A stretch of 64,000 bases of DNA. It comes from Paraclostridium hominis (lineage in GTDB: Bacteria; Bacillota; Clostridia; Peptostreptococcales; Peptostreptococcaceae). Below, in pieces: positions 1 through 9,133 of this stretch. The number at the start of each line of letters is the position of its first letter. Position 1 is the first letter of the stretch. Under the pieces are notes generated by a model. That model had not been told where the DNA came from, did not search any database, and saw only the letters and a program-made list of their open reading frames with translations. The stretch is from NCBI RefSeq assembly GCF_014306135.1, contig NZ_JACRWD010000001.1, forward strand, positions 1-64,000. The letters are read 5' to 3'. A program made the translations under genes and the position numbers.

Positions 1-128
1 CCAACTTCAAGATAAGATTTCCCACCGTAAGGGTAAGATCCCAGGAAGACTACCTGGTTGATAGGTCAAAGGTGGAAGTACAGTAATGTATGTAGCTTAT
101 TGATACTAATAGATCGAGGACTTGACCA
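1..128 (+). rRNA. rrl: 23S ribosomal RNA, 3' end (partial)
   Basis: The window opens inside the 3' terminal part of a 23S rRNA gene. The conserved end ATCGAGGACTTGACC is read at about 113-127, and the preceding bases, including the region with GGTGGAAGTACAGTAATGTA, match the usual helix 98-101 region. The exact mature 3' end is uncertain by a few bases. The 5' part lies outside the window. Confidence 0.93.
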
Positions 129-210
129 AAAAGATTATTTGATTCAATAAATGGTATGCAGTTTTTAGAGTACTAACTCTAACTAAATAGATATTAATCT
201 ATTAAAGATT

Positions 211-328
211 ATGTGGTTATTATAGCAAAGAGGATACACCTGTTTCCATTCCGAACACAGAAGTTAAGCTCTTTAGCGCCGATGGTACTTGGTGGGAAGC
301 TGCCTGGGAGAGTAGGACGTAGCCACGT
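211..328 (+). rRNA. rrf: 5S ribosomal RNA
   Basis: A complete 5S rRNA gene lies about 80 bases after the 23S end, in the usual 23S-5S order. Diagnostic blocks are CATTCCGAACACAGAAGTTAA in the middle, GATGGTACTTGGTGGGA, and the closing GGGAGAGTAGGACGTAGCCAC. The ends ATGTGGTT and AGCCACGT can pair to form helix I. Ends are accurate to about two bases. Confidence 0.95.
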
Positions 329-340
329 AATCTTTTTTTT

Positions 341-381
341 ATAAAATTAGCTAGGTTATTTATTAACCTAGCTAATTTTAT
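341..381 (+). terminator. rRNA operon terminator
   Basis: A perfect 18-bp stem (341-358 with 364-381) closes on a 5-base loop. It is preceded by a T-run at 332-340. It directly follows the 5S gene, so it most likely ends the rRNA operon. Confidence 0.8.
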
Positions 382-526
382 ATTATCTTTAAATTTGTAT
401 AGGGAAAATTAGTGAAAAAGTTGAAAGCAGGACATAGAATTTATAATAAATAACTTATATGTGAATAAAATTTTAATATAAAATAAATAATTATATATAA
501 TATAATTATTTATTTTGGAGGATTTT

Positions 527-709
527 ATGTATAGAGTACAATTAAAATATTTAGATATTAATAGTGAAGAAAATCCAATAATGTTTGATTGTCAGTACTT
601 TGATTTTGATAGTAACAAATATAATTTTAAAAATATAGTTATGAGTAATTTTATTATAAATGACTTAGAAGTAAGTAATGAGGATATAGCATTAATAAAA
701 ATAAAGTAA
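527..709 (+). CDS. small protein of unknown function (60 aa)
   Basis: This short gene encodes an acidic 60-residue protein that I do not recognise. An in-frame TTG at 515 overlaps the ribosome binding site, so the ATG at 527 is preferred; GGAGG at 517-521 lies a good distance upstream. The protein has no membrane segment or cysteine motif; its middle is rich in aspartate, asparagine and aromatic residues (MFDCQYFDFDSNKYNF). It stands alone between the rRNA terminator and its own terminator, so it is a single-gene unit. The strong ribosome binding site and dedicated terminator argue that it is real. Confidence 0.6.
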   Translation: MYRVQLKYLDINSEENPIMFDCQYFDFDSNKYNFKNIVMSNFIINDLEVSNEDIALIKIK

Positions 710-744
710 TAAATGTGTAGTTTTAACTACACATTTATTACTTT
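703..744 (+). terminator. terminator after the 60-aa gene
   Basis: An 18-bp inverted repeat (703-720 with 727-744) with a 6-base loop includes the stop codon of the small gene and is followed by a T-rich stretch. Confidence 0.75.
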
Positions 745-841
745 ATTTTAGGTTTTACATGAAATAAATAATTGAAATTAAATACATCGAAAGCGTGTTC
801 TTCCATATGTTATAATTAATTTATAAAGGAAGGGATAGAAT

Positions 842-2737
842 ATGAATCTTATAATTAAAGATAACTTAAATGATAGAAGGATTGAAGATATAAAAGATAA
901 ATATATAAACTTTGTAAGTAAAAGTGATAACAAATCAAGTAAAGTTTTATTACTTGTACCAAATAATAAAATAAAATATAAATATGATAATTTATTCAAA
1001 TTAGATTTTAGTGAAGAGATAAAATCAACTACCTATATATCATTTATATCAAAAGAAATAATTAAGTTTTGGCCTATAATTGATAAAAAATGTAATAGTA
1101 TAATAAATCATAGAATTAAGCCTTCAATTATATCAAATAGCTTAAGTGATTATATAATAAATGAAATAGTTAAAGAAAAAAGAAATCTTGAGAATTATTT
1201 TCAAGATATTACTGCATCTAATAGAAATATATCAAGTAGTATATCTTACAATATAAATAAAGCAGCTCAAAGTTTAATGGACTTAAAGAGCATAGGTAAT
1301 AAAATATATTATTCAAAATCAAACAGAGATAAGATAGATAGATTTTCATATACTCAGATGCAAGAAATAATAGATACTTATACAAATTTATTATTAGAAA
1401 ATTCAATAGTAGATAATTCACTATTGATATATTTATATAACGAATATCTTTTAAAAGATGAGTATTACTTAAATGAATTAAAAAGGAATATAAATTATCT
1501 AATAGTAGATAGTTTAGAAAATTGTCCAGCATGCGAAGTAGATTTAATATCTAAATTACTAGATAGTGTATATGACTCACATATTTATATTAACGAAACT
1601 AAAGATTATGCATCTTTTAATAATGTAGATATGACTTACACAAAAAAAGAGATATTTAAAAAATGTAAGGTTATAGAAAATGACTATATTGAAGATGTAT
1701 ATATAAAAAATTTAATCAATTTATCTAAAGATATAAATTTAAATCAAAGTAATCAATTATATAGCGAGATGGTAGTAGAGTCAATCAATAAAGTTATACA
1801 GCTTATAAAAGATGGATATGAACCGAAAGATATAGCTATAATAAGTCCTGTAAATAGTACTATATTAGATTATCAAGTTAAAAATATTTTATTAGGAAAC
1901 AAGGTAAATATTTATAATACAAAAAAAGATAAACGAATTATTGATTACCCTTATGCACATGCATTAATGGTGGCTTCATGCATATTTTATGAATGCGAAG
2001 AATTATTAAATGAAGAAGATTATATATGTTTTATAAGTCTTTTATTAAATAAAAATAAGATTAAATCTTTAAAGATAGCAAGAGATAAATATACATGCAA
2101 TGAATATATAGATTTACTAAATTATATTGAAGATAAAAAAGATAAAAATATAAGTATAAATGAGTTTTTAATTAAATTTTATATAGATAAGTTATTAAAT
2201 CTTTCAAATGGAAAAGAAAATGTAAAGATTTGCAAAAAAATAATTCAAGAAAGTGAGAATTTTACAGATAATATAAGTTTATTAGGATTTGATAGAAATA
2301 AAACTAAAGAAAAGATTTTTATAGAGGCACTAAAAACAAGTATAAAAGATTATTACTCTCTATCTGAATTAGAGGAGTTTAGTGAAGAAAACTCTATAGT
2401 AATGACTACACCATATACTTATATATCACATAATATGAATCATCCTATACAAATATGGTTGGATATAGGAAGTAATATGTGGAGTATGAAATCTGAAAAA
2501 GAAATAAGTAATGTACAAGTACTTAAAAAATCTTTTGATAATAATCAAATTTATACTGAAGATATAGAAGAATTCTATAAGGAATACTATTTATACAATA
2601 CAGTATATAATTTATTATTAAACACAAAGAAAGTATATGCATACAAAAGCGAATACACAGTAAATGGATATATACAAGAAGGACTTTTATATAGTCTGAT
2701 TTTAAAGTTAATAAATAAAGGTGATTTCAATGAGTAA
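842..2737 (+). CDS. AddB-like helicase-fold protein lacking Walker A
   Basis: This 631-residue protein is probably a degenerate superfamily 1 helicase of AddB/RecC type. Near the N-terminus VLLLVPNNKIKYKYDNLF (residues 35-52) resembles the AddB segment that follows its nucleotide loop, but there is no GxGKT motif anywhere. Residues 219-236 (YLIVDSLENCPACEVDLI) sit where helicases carry motif II but lack DExx. GYEPKDIAIISPVN (325-338) looks like the start of a second helicase domain, and a motif V-like stretch lies near 520-545. It lacks the C-terminal nuclease and iron-sulfur cysteines of AddB, which the gene two positions downstream could supply. The ATG at 842 follows AAAGGAAGGG. It overlaps the next gene by 8 bases. 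Assignment rests on weak similarity plus context. Confidence 0.6.
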   Translation: MNLIIKDNLNDRRIEDIKDKYINFVSKSDNKSSKVLLLVPNNKIKYKYDNLFKLDFSEEIKSTTYISFISKEIIKFWPIIDKKCNSIINHRIKPSIISNSLSDYIINEIVKEKRNLENYFQDITASNRNISSSISYNINKAAQSLMDLKSIGNKIYYSKSNRDKIDRFSYTQMQEIIDTYTNLLLENSIVDNSLLIYLYNEYLLKDEYYLNELKRNINYLIVDSLENCPACEVDLISKLLDSVYDSHIYINETKDYASFNNVDMTYTKKEIFKKCKVIENDYIEDVYIKNLINLSKDINLNQSNQLYSEMVVESINKVIQLIKDGYEPKDIAIISPVNSTILDYQVKNILLGNKVNIYNTKKDKRIIDYPYAHALMVASCIFYECEELLNEEDYICFISLLLNKNKIKSLKIARDKYTCNEYIDLLNYIEDKKDKNISINEFLIKFYIDKLLNLSNGKENVKICKKIIQESENFTDNISLLGFDRNKTKEKIFIEALKTSIKDYYSLSELEEFSEENSIVMTTPYTYISHNMNHPIQIWLDIGSNMWSMKSEKEISNVQVLKKSFDNNQIYTEDIEEFYKEYYLYNTVYNLLLNTKKVYAYKSEYTVNGYIQEGLLYSLILKLINKGDFNE

Positions 2738-4943
2738 AATAAATTACAGAGAAGATCAAATACCTATAATTAATTATGAGAGAGGTACTATGGCAGTTCC
2801 AGCAGTTCCAGGGGCTGGAAAAACTTTCATAGTTACAAATTTAGTTGCTAAGTTAATAAAAGAAGGCATGAATAAACCTGGCAAAATACTTATACTTACA
2901 TATATGAATAGTGCAGTTAATAATTTTAAGGGCAGAATAGCTAAGTTATTAGAAGAAAATGATATAAAAGAAACTAATTCCTATGAAGTTATGACTATAC
3001 ATAGCTTAGCTGTAAAGATAATAAAAGAAAAACCTGAAATAGTTATGTTAAATGAAGAGTTTAGCATAGTAGATGATTTAAAGAAAAGTATAATATTAAA
3101 TGAATGTATAAACAATTTTAAAAATAATGGAGGCGAAAAAGCTTTCAACTTCTTTGTTAAAGAACAAAGAGATGATGAATGGAAAAATAGATGCCTAGAA
3201 GCATGGAATCAAGGTTTCTTTGATTTAGTAGTAAACTCTATAAGTGAGTTAAAGTATAAATATATTTCGCCTCAAAAACTAGAAAATATAATATTAAATG
3301 GACATAAAGGAATACTAAAGTGCATTTTACCTATATATAAAGAATATGATAGGAGATTAAAAAATAATGGACTGTTAGATTATGATGATATTTTAATACT
3401 TGCATGTGAAGCACTTAGTAATGATGAAGATTTGAAAATTAAATTTCAAAATAGATATTCATATATATTTGAAGATGAGTGCCAAGATTCTAATGAACTT
3501 CAAGGAAAAATAATAAAATTAATATCAGAAAATAATAATAATCTAGTAAGAGTTGGTGATGTTAATCAGAGTATAAATGGAACTTTTTCTTCTTCAGACC
3601 CAATATTTTTTAAAAATTTTATGGAAGAAGCTGATAATTGTTACAAGATGGATATGTCCAACAGAAGCTCTAAAGATATTATAGAATTGGCAAATGAATT
3701 GGTAGAATTAATAACAAAAGATTTTTATTTAGATGATTGTAAAAGTGCTTTGGAGAAAATGGAAATTAGAACAGTTCCAAAAGGCAAAGGATATAAGGAA
3801 AATCCAAAGACAGATAAATACTTACTGAATGCAAAATGGTATGAAACTTGGGAAAAAGAAATATCTCAAACTGTTAAATTTGTAGAATATATAAAAAGAA
3901 CAACTCCAGAAAAAAGTATAGGAATATTAGTTCCATTTAATAATCAAGTAAGAGAAGTAGCGGAGGTTTTAGAAAGTCATAATATAGAATTTGATGAGCT
4001 TGGCCCAAATTCATCTCATAAAAGAAAAGTCATAAATAGTATAGGATATATAGTTGATTTTTTAGCTCAGTGTGATGATGTTAATAAATTAGTAAATATA
4101 TTTGATAAGATATATATTAACACAGATAATAAAATTGGAAAAGATGAGTTTTTATCTAAATTAAAAAGGTACGATGTTGAAGATATAATATACGATACAG
4201 ATAATGTAATCAAAGATATTGTAATAGATAACAAAGATGAAATATATATTGATTTTATAAATGGTATAAATAAAATTAAAAATATGTTAGATTACATATC
4301 AGTAAAATTAGATGAGCTAATTTTATTAATAGGAGAGAACTTAGATATAAGTTGTGAAGAAAAATCAATGGTATATTATGTAGCTTTTTATGTAAAGCAT
4401 TTAACTTTAGATAATCCAAATACAAGTTTATATGATATAGGTAAAATTTTGTTAGATGATAGAAACAGAGTTTTCAACTATATAAGTGAGATTATATATG
4501 AAATAAATGGATATGAACCAAAACCTGGTGGAATTACTGTGTGTACTTATCATAAATCAAAAGGAATGGAATGGGATGTTGTATTTTTACTTGATTTAAC
4601 TGAATTTAAATTTCCAGCAGATATAAATCAAAAATTCCAAGGTGAATTATGGTATTTAAAAGATAAGTATAAAAATCCAGTAGCGATTGCTAAATCAGAA
4701 GTAGAAGCTATTTTAACAGGAGAAAAACCAAAAGATTTTATGTATAAACATAAGGTAAATGTAATAAATGAAAAAATAAGATTATTATATGTGGGTATAA
4801 CTAGAGCAAAAGAGATGTTAATGTTATCTGGATACACTTATAAGGATAACAATTTAAATAAAAAGCAACAACAAAAGCCATCTTTTTATTTTAATAAGTT
4901 AGGTAGATTTATAAAAGAAAAAAGGGGTGAGTTAGTTGAATAA
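2730..4943 (+). CDS. UvrD/PcrA-type ATP-dependent DNA helicase
   Basis: This is an active-looking superfamily 1A helicase of 737 residues. Visible motifs are Walker A PAVPGAGKT (24-32), motif Ia LTYMNSAVNNFKGRI (56-70), TIHSLA (89-94), motif II FEDECQDS (247-254), motif III VGDVNQSING (275-284), motif V TVCTYHKSKGMEWDVVFLL and motif VI LLYVGITRAKEML near the C-terminus. There is no fused nuclease domain, unlike AddA. A GTG at 2721 would sit on the ribosome binding site AAAGGTGA (2717-2724), so the ATG at 2730 is taken. Overlaps of 8 bases on both sides suggest translational coupling with the AddB-like protein and the nuclease. It may be the motor of a three-subunit helicase-nuclease; that is inference. 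Confidence 0.85.
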   Translation: MSKINYREDQIPIINYERGTMAVPAVPGAGKTFIVTNLVAKLIKEGMNKPGKILILTYMNSAVNNFKGRIAKLLEENDIKETNSYEVMTIHSLAVKIIKEKPEIVMLNEEFSIVDDLKKSIILNECINNFKNNGGEKAFNFFVKEQRDDEWKNRCLEAWNQGFFDLVVNSISELKYKYISPQKLENIILNGHKGILKCILPIYKEYDRRLKNNGLLDYDDILILACEALSNDEDLKIKFQNRYSYIFEDECQDSNELQGKIIKLISENNNNLVRVGDVNQSINGTFSSSDPIFFKNFMEEADNCYKMDMSNRSSKDIIELANELVELITKDFYLDDCKSALEKMEIRTVPKGKGYKENPKTDKYLLNAKWYETWEKEISQTVKFVEYIKRTTPEKSIGILVPFNNQVREVAEVLESHNIEFDELGPNSSHKRKVINSIGYIVDFLAQCDDVNKLVNIFDKIYINTDNKIGKDEFLSKLKRYDVEDIIYDTDNVIKDIVIDNKDEIYIDFINGINKIKNMLDYISVKLDELILLIGENLDISCEEKSMVYYVAFYVKHLTLDNPNTSLYDIGKILLDDRNRVFNYISEIIYEINGYEPKPGGITVCTYHKSKGMEWDVVFLLDLTEFKFPADINQKFQGELWYLKDKYKNPVAIAKSEVEAILTGEKPKDFMYKHKVNVINEKIRLLYVGITRAKEMLMLSGYTYKDNNLNKKQQQKPSFYFNKLGRFIKEKRGELVE

Positions 4944-5697
4944 AAAACTAGATAATTTTTTATATAGTCAAAATTCTATAAATACATATAAGAATTGCCC
5001 TTTAAAATTTAAATTTAAATATATAGATAAGCTAAATTGGAAGCAAGATGATGAAGATAGCAGAGAATATTATGAAAATCTCAAATTAGGTACAGATTTT
5101 CATCTAATATGTGAACGATATTTTAGCAATATACCAACTGGAATAGAATATGCAGATAATAAAGAATTTAATATATGGATGGATAAAATAAAAAGACTTG
5201 TGCCTATAAAGAAGAATAAAACGTATCTTCCTGAATATGAAGTAAGATATAGATTAGGAGATATTAATATACAAGCAAAATATGATTTAATAGTTTTGGA
5301 TGAAAATAATATTTGCATATGGGACTGGAAAACAGAAAATAGAAAATTGGAATATAAAAGTGTTGAGAATAGGGTTCAAACTTTAGTTTATCTATTTTTA
5401 TGTGGTGAAGTTGTGAATAAAATACAGAACTTAAATTTAGAGTATGAGAATATAAGTATAAACTATTATCAACCAGAATATTACAACGAGCCAATAACTA
5501 TTAGATACAGTGAAGAAAGACATAACAAAATTAAAAAACAAATAGAAGCTTATATAGATAATATAAGAAATATAAATTACGATGATGAGTGTAGTATAAA
5601 AAATACTAAGCATTGTAAGTTTTGTGAATTTAATAAGTTATGCAACAATGAAGATATAAACTATAGCATATTGGAGGATGAAATATATGAGTCTTAG
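4936..5697 (+). CDS. PD-(D/E)XK nuclease with a predicted 4Fe-4S cluster (RecB/Cas4 type)
   Basis: This stand-alone nuclease (253 residues) has the layout of the AddB C-terminal domain and of Cas4. Visible elements are Cys21 in KNCPLKFKFKY, GTDFHLICERYF with His56, Asp116 in AKYDLIV, the core IWDWKT (Asp130, Lys132), VQTLVYLF with Gln148 and Tyr152, and Cys227, Cys230 and Cys236 in CKFCEFNKLC. The C-x2-C-x5-C spacing is identical to that in the AddB encoded next door. The TTG start follows AAAGGGGTGA by six bases and overlaps the helicase gene by 8 bases, so coupling is likely. No cas genes are present, so a CRISPR role is unlikely. It probably acts with the two upstream proteins on DNA ends. 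Confidence 0.85.
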   Translation: MNKKLDNFLYSQNSINTYKNCPLKFKFKYIDKLNWKQDDEDSREYYENLKLGTDFHLICERYFSNIPTGIEYADNKEFNIWMDKIKRLVPIKKNKTYLPEYEVRYRLGDINIQAKYDLIVLDENNICIWDWKTENRKLEYKSVENRVQTLVYLFLCGEVVNKIQNLNLEYENISINYYQPEYYNEPITIRYSEERHNKIKKQIEAYIDNIRNINYDDECSIKNTKHCKFCEFNKLCNNEDINYSILEDEIYES

Positions 5698-8600
5698 GTT
5701 TATATTCGGAAGAAGTGGTAGCGGTAAAACAACATATTGTTTAAATGAGATATCAAAAAAGGTAAATGATGGAGACACCGCTCCTATAATATTATTAGTT
5801 CCGGAACAATATACATTTGAAAGTGAAAAAAGATTAAGTAAACATATAGAAAAGGACCCTTATCTTAGAGCAAGGGTTCTTAGTTTTAAAACATTAAGTA
5901 ACATAGTATTTTCTCAAGTTGGGGGACTTACAGATATAAATATAAATGCTAGTGGTAGATCTATGATGATTTATAAAGCATTAGATGAAGTTAGTAGTGA
6001 CTTACAAATTTTTTCTAAAGCATCTAATCAACCAGGATTTATAGGTACTATATCAGATATGATATCTGAATTTAAGCAGTATAGCATTACATCACAAGCT
6101 TTAGAAAATGTAGCAGGAGAAGTTAATAGTGAAACACTTAAGTTGAAATTACAAGATATAAGTAAAATTTATGATAATTATGAAAAAATATTACATGAAA
6201 ACTATATAGACTCACAAGATTTATTAGCATCACTAGCAGATAAAATAGAAATGTGTAGCTATTTTGACAACGCAAAAATATATATAGATGAATTTACAGG
6301 ATTTACACCTAATCAGTATAGAGTAATAAGAAGTTTACTATTAAAGGCATCTGAAGTTAATATAACTTTAACTTTAGATAATAATTTAGTAAAAACCTAC
6401 AATAAAAAAGATGTGTTTTCCCGTACTAAATTTACAGAAGAAAAGCTAAGAAAATTATGCTTAGAGTCTGGAATTAATATAAAACCTGATATAAGTTTAA
6501 ATGCAACTAAAATAAAAAGATTTAATGGGAATGAAGAGTTAGAACACCTAGAAAAAAATTATTTCTCGTATCCTTATAAAGTTTATGAAGATGAAACTAA
6601 AAGTATAGCTATAAAGGAATTTAGTAATTTATATTCAGAAGTAGAGCAAATAGCAAAAGAAATAGTATTTTTAGTAAGAGAGAAAGGTATTAGATATAGA
6701 GATATAACTGTAGCAACCAGAGATTTAAATAGATATGACTTTTTAGTACAGTCAATATTTAAAGAATATGAAATACCAAATTTTATAGATAATAAAACAG
6801 AAGCTAAAAGCAATCCTATTATAGTTTTAATAATATCAGCACTAGAAATGCAAAGTAGAAGATATAATTATGAAACAATGTTTAGGTATATAAAAAGTGG
6901 TTTGTTAGGAATAGATATTGAAGATATAAGTTTACTTGAAAATTATGTTTTGGCAAATGGTATACGAGGAAAGAAATGGTTTGAAGAGAAGTGGAATTAC
7001 AGAGTAAATCATAGGTTAAATGACGAGGAAAATGAATACGAGATAGAAATTATAGAAAGAGTTAATGAAATAAGAAAATTAATAATAAATCCTATAGTTA
7101 AACTACAAGAAAAAATAAAAGGTAAAAATAAAGCCAAAGATATATGTAAGTATATATATGAATTTTTAATAGATATTAATATGCCAGATACTATAAAGAA
7201 TATGATAGATAATTTTAAATCAAATAATGAGATAGATTTAGCTAATCAATATTCTCAGGTTTGGGAAATAGTAGTTGATATATTAGATCAAATTGTTGAA
7301 ATCATGGGAGAAGATACAATAAGTTTAGATAAATTTATTAAAGTAATAAGTATAGGGTTTGATGAATATGAGTTGGCTACAGTTCCTCCAAGCTTAGATC
7401 AAGTTTTAGTAAGTAGTGTTGATAGAATGAAAAATCCAAATACTAAACATTTATATCTAATGGGAACTACAGATGGGATATTTCCATTAATATCAAAAGA
7501 TGATGGAATATTAAATGATAAAGATAGAGAAAATCTAGAAAACAGTGGTGTTGAAGTAGATATAGATAGTAAGACAAAAACGTTTGAAGAACAATTTTTA
7601 GTGTATAAAGCATTGACATCAACAACAAACTCTCTAACAATAACTTATCCTATAGCTGATCATGAAGGAAAAACTTTAAGACCATCTGTAATAGTTTCTA
7701 GACTTAAAAAGATTTTTAAAAACATTAAGAATGAAAGCTATTTAAGTGATAAAATTTATGACACTAGTGAAGATGTAGTTGAAAATATAACTACAAAAGC
7801 ACCAGTTTTTAATGAACTTATAAAATCTATAAAAGATTTTGAAGAAAATAGAGATATAAATCCTGTATGGCTAGATTTATATAAATATTATATACAAAAT
7901 GAAGATTATCATATTAGAGCTAAAAACATAGTGGAAGGACTAAATTATACTAATCAAGTTAAGAAGGTAGAAAGTGAGAAGATAAGAGAATTATATAATA
8001 ATAAATTATTTAGTGTATCAAGACTTGAAAAATATGCTCAATGCCCATTTGCATATTTTATTCAATACGGTCTTAAAGCAAAAGAAAGAAAAGAGTTTGA
8101 GTTTACTCCACCTGATTTTGGGACTTTCGTTCATAATATATTAGACAAGTTTTCAAAACAATTATCTAAAGATAATTTAGATTGGAGAGAAATAACTCCA
8201 GAATATATAGTTGATAAAGTCACAATTATAGTGGATGAATTAATATCAAAAATACCTGGATATATACTAGAAAGTTCAGCAAGATATAAATACCTATCTT
8301 ATAGATTAAGAAATATGCTTATATTTGCAATATCTATAATCAGTGAACAGATAAAAAAAGGATCTTTTGACCCTACAGATTATGAAGTTGAGTTTGGTGT
8401 AAAAGGAAAATATCCTCCGATTAAAATAGTTTTAGATAATGGAGAAGAGATAAACTTAATAGGTCAAATAGATAGAGTAGATATGCTAGAAGAAGGACAG
8501 GAAAAATACATAAGGATAGTAGATTACAAGTCAGGTAATAAAAATATAAGTCTTACAGATGTGTATTATGGATTGCAACTTCAATTATTGGTATATTTAG

Positions 8601-9133
8601 ATGCAATATTAGAAAGTTCAAAATATAATGATGGAAATTTAAATCCTGCAGCAATACTTTATTTTAAAATAGATGATCCTATAATAAAAACTAATGAAGA
8701 TATGGAAGATGATAATATAAGAGAAGAGATATTAAAACAACTTAAAATGAAAGGTTTGGTATTAAAAGATAGCGATGTAATTAGAAAAATGGATAATACA
8801 TTGCCAGAAGGGGATAAAGGAACGTCTCTAGTAGTACCTGCCTCTATAAATAAAGATGGAACAATATCAAAGACTACTTCTGGAGTAAATCAAGAAGAGT
8901 TTAATGTACTTAGAAAGTACGTAAAACATACTATAAAAGAATTAAGCAAAGATATGCTTGATGGAAATATAGGTATAAATCCATATAAATCTAAAGAATC
9001 AACATCTTGTGATTTTTGTAGTTTCTCATCAATATGTCAATTTGACAGTACATTTAAGGATAATAACTATAGAATTATAAATAAAAAAAGTCAAGATGAA
9101 ATAATAAATAAAATGAGAGGAGAGGTTGAGTAG
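5687..9133 (+). CDS. addB: AddB, helicase-nuclease subunit B
   Basis: AddB is one of two subunits of the AddAB enzyme, which resects double-strand breaks for RecA-dependent repair. The 1148-residue length is normal. Walker A GRSGSGKTT is at residues 8-16. The C-terminal nuclease domain carries IRIVDYKSG, and the four cluster cysteines are Cys786 in CPFAYFIQY and Cys1108, Cys1111 and Cys1117 in CDFCSFSSIC. An ATG at 5678 directly abuts GGAGG (5673-5677), so the ATG at 5687 is preferred. The start overlaps the upstream nuclease gene by 11 bases and the stop abuts addA, so the genes are probably co-transcribed and coupled. Confidence 0.96.
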   Translation: MSLRFIFGRSGSGKTTYCLNEISKKVNDGDTAPIILLVPEQYTFESEKRLSKHIEKDPYLRARVLSFKTLSNIVFSQVGGLTDININASGRSMMIYKALDEVSSDLQIFSKASNQPGFIGTISDMISEFKQYSITSQALENVAGEVNSETLKLKLQDISKIYDNYEKILHENYIDSQDLLASLADKIEMCSYFDNAKIYIDEFTGFTPNQYRVIRSLLLKASEVNITLTLDNNLVKTYNKKDVFSRTKFTEEKLRKLCLESGINIKPDISLNATKIKRFNGNEELEHLEKNYFSYPYKVYEDETKSIAIKEFSNLYSEVEQIAKEIVFLVREKGIRYRDITVATRDLNRYDFLVQSIFKEYEIPNFIDNKTEAKSNPIIVLIISALEMQSRRYNYETMFRYIKSGLLGIDIEDISLLENYVLANGIRGKKWFEEKWNYRVNHRLNDEENEYEIEIIERVNEIRKLIINPIVKLQEKIKGKNKAKDICKYIYEFLIDINMPDTIKNMIDNFKSNNEIDLANQYSQVWEIVVDILDQIVEIMGEDTISLDKFIKVISIGFDEYELATVPPSLDQVLVSSVDRMKNPNTKHLYLMGTTDGIFPLISKDDGILNDKDRENLENSGVEVDIDSKTKTFEEQFLVYKALTSTTNSLTITYPIADHEGKTLRPSVIVSRLKKIFKNIKNESYLSDKIYDTSEDVVENITTKAPVFNELIKSIKDFEENRDINPVWLDLYKYYIQNEDYHIRAKNIVEGLNYTNQVKKVESEKIRELYNNKLFSVSRLEKYAQCPFAYFIQYGLKAKERKEFEFTPPDFGTFVHNILDKFSKQLSKDNLDWREITPEYIVDKVTIIVDELISKIPGYILESSARYKYLSYRLRNMLIFAISIISEQIKKGSFDPTDYEVEFGVKGKYPPIKIVLDNGEEINLIGQIDRVDMLEEGQEKYIRIVDYKSGNKNISLTDVYYGLQLQLLVYLDAILESSKYNDGNLNPAAILYFKIDDPIIKTNEDMEDDNIREEILKQLKMKGLVLKDSDVIRKMDNTLPEGDKGTSLVVPASINKDGTISKTTSGVNQEEFNVLRKYVKHTIKELSKDMLDGNIGINPYKSKESTSCDFCSFSSICQFDSTFKDNNYRIINKKSQDEIINKMRGEVE

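Noticed and set aside
4936..5697. Cas4-like nuclease as part of a CRISPR system
   Set aside because: The iron-sulfur nuclease layout is shared by AddB and Cas4, but no cas1, cas2, effector or repeat array is present in the window, and the gene overlaps helicase and addB genes.
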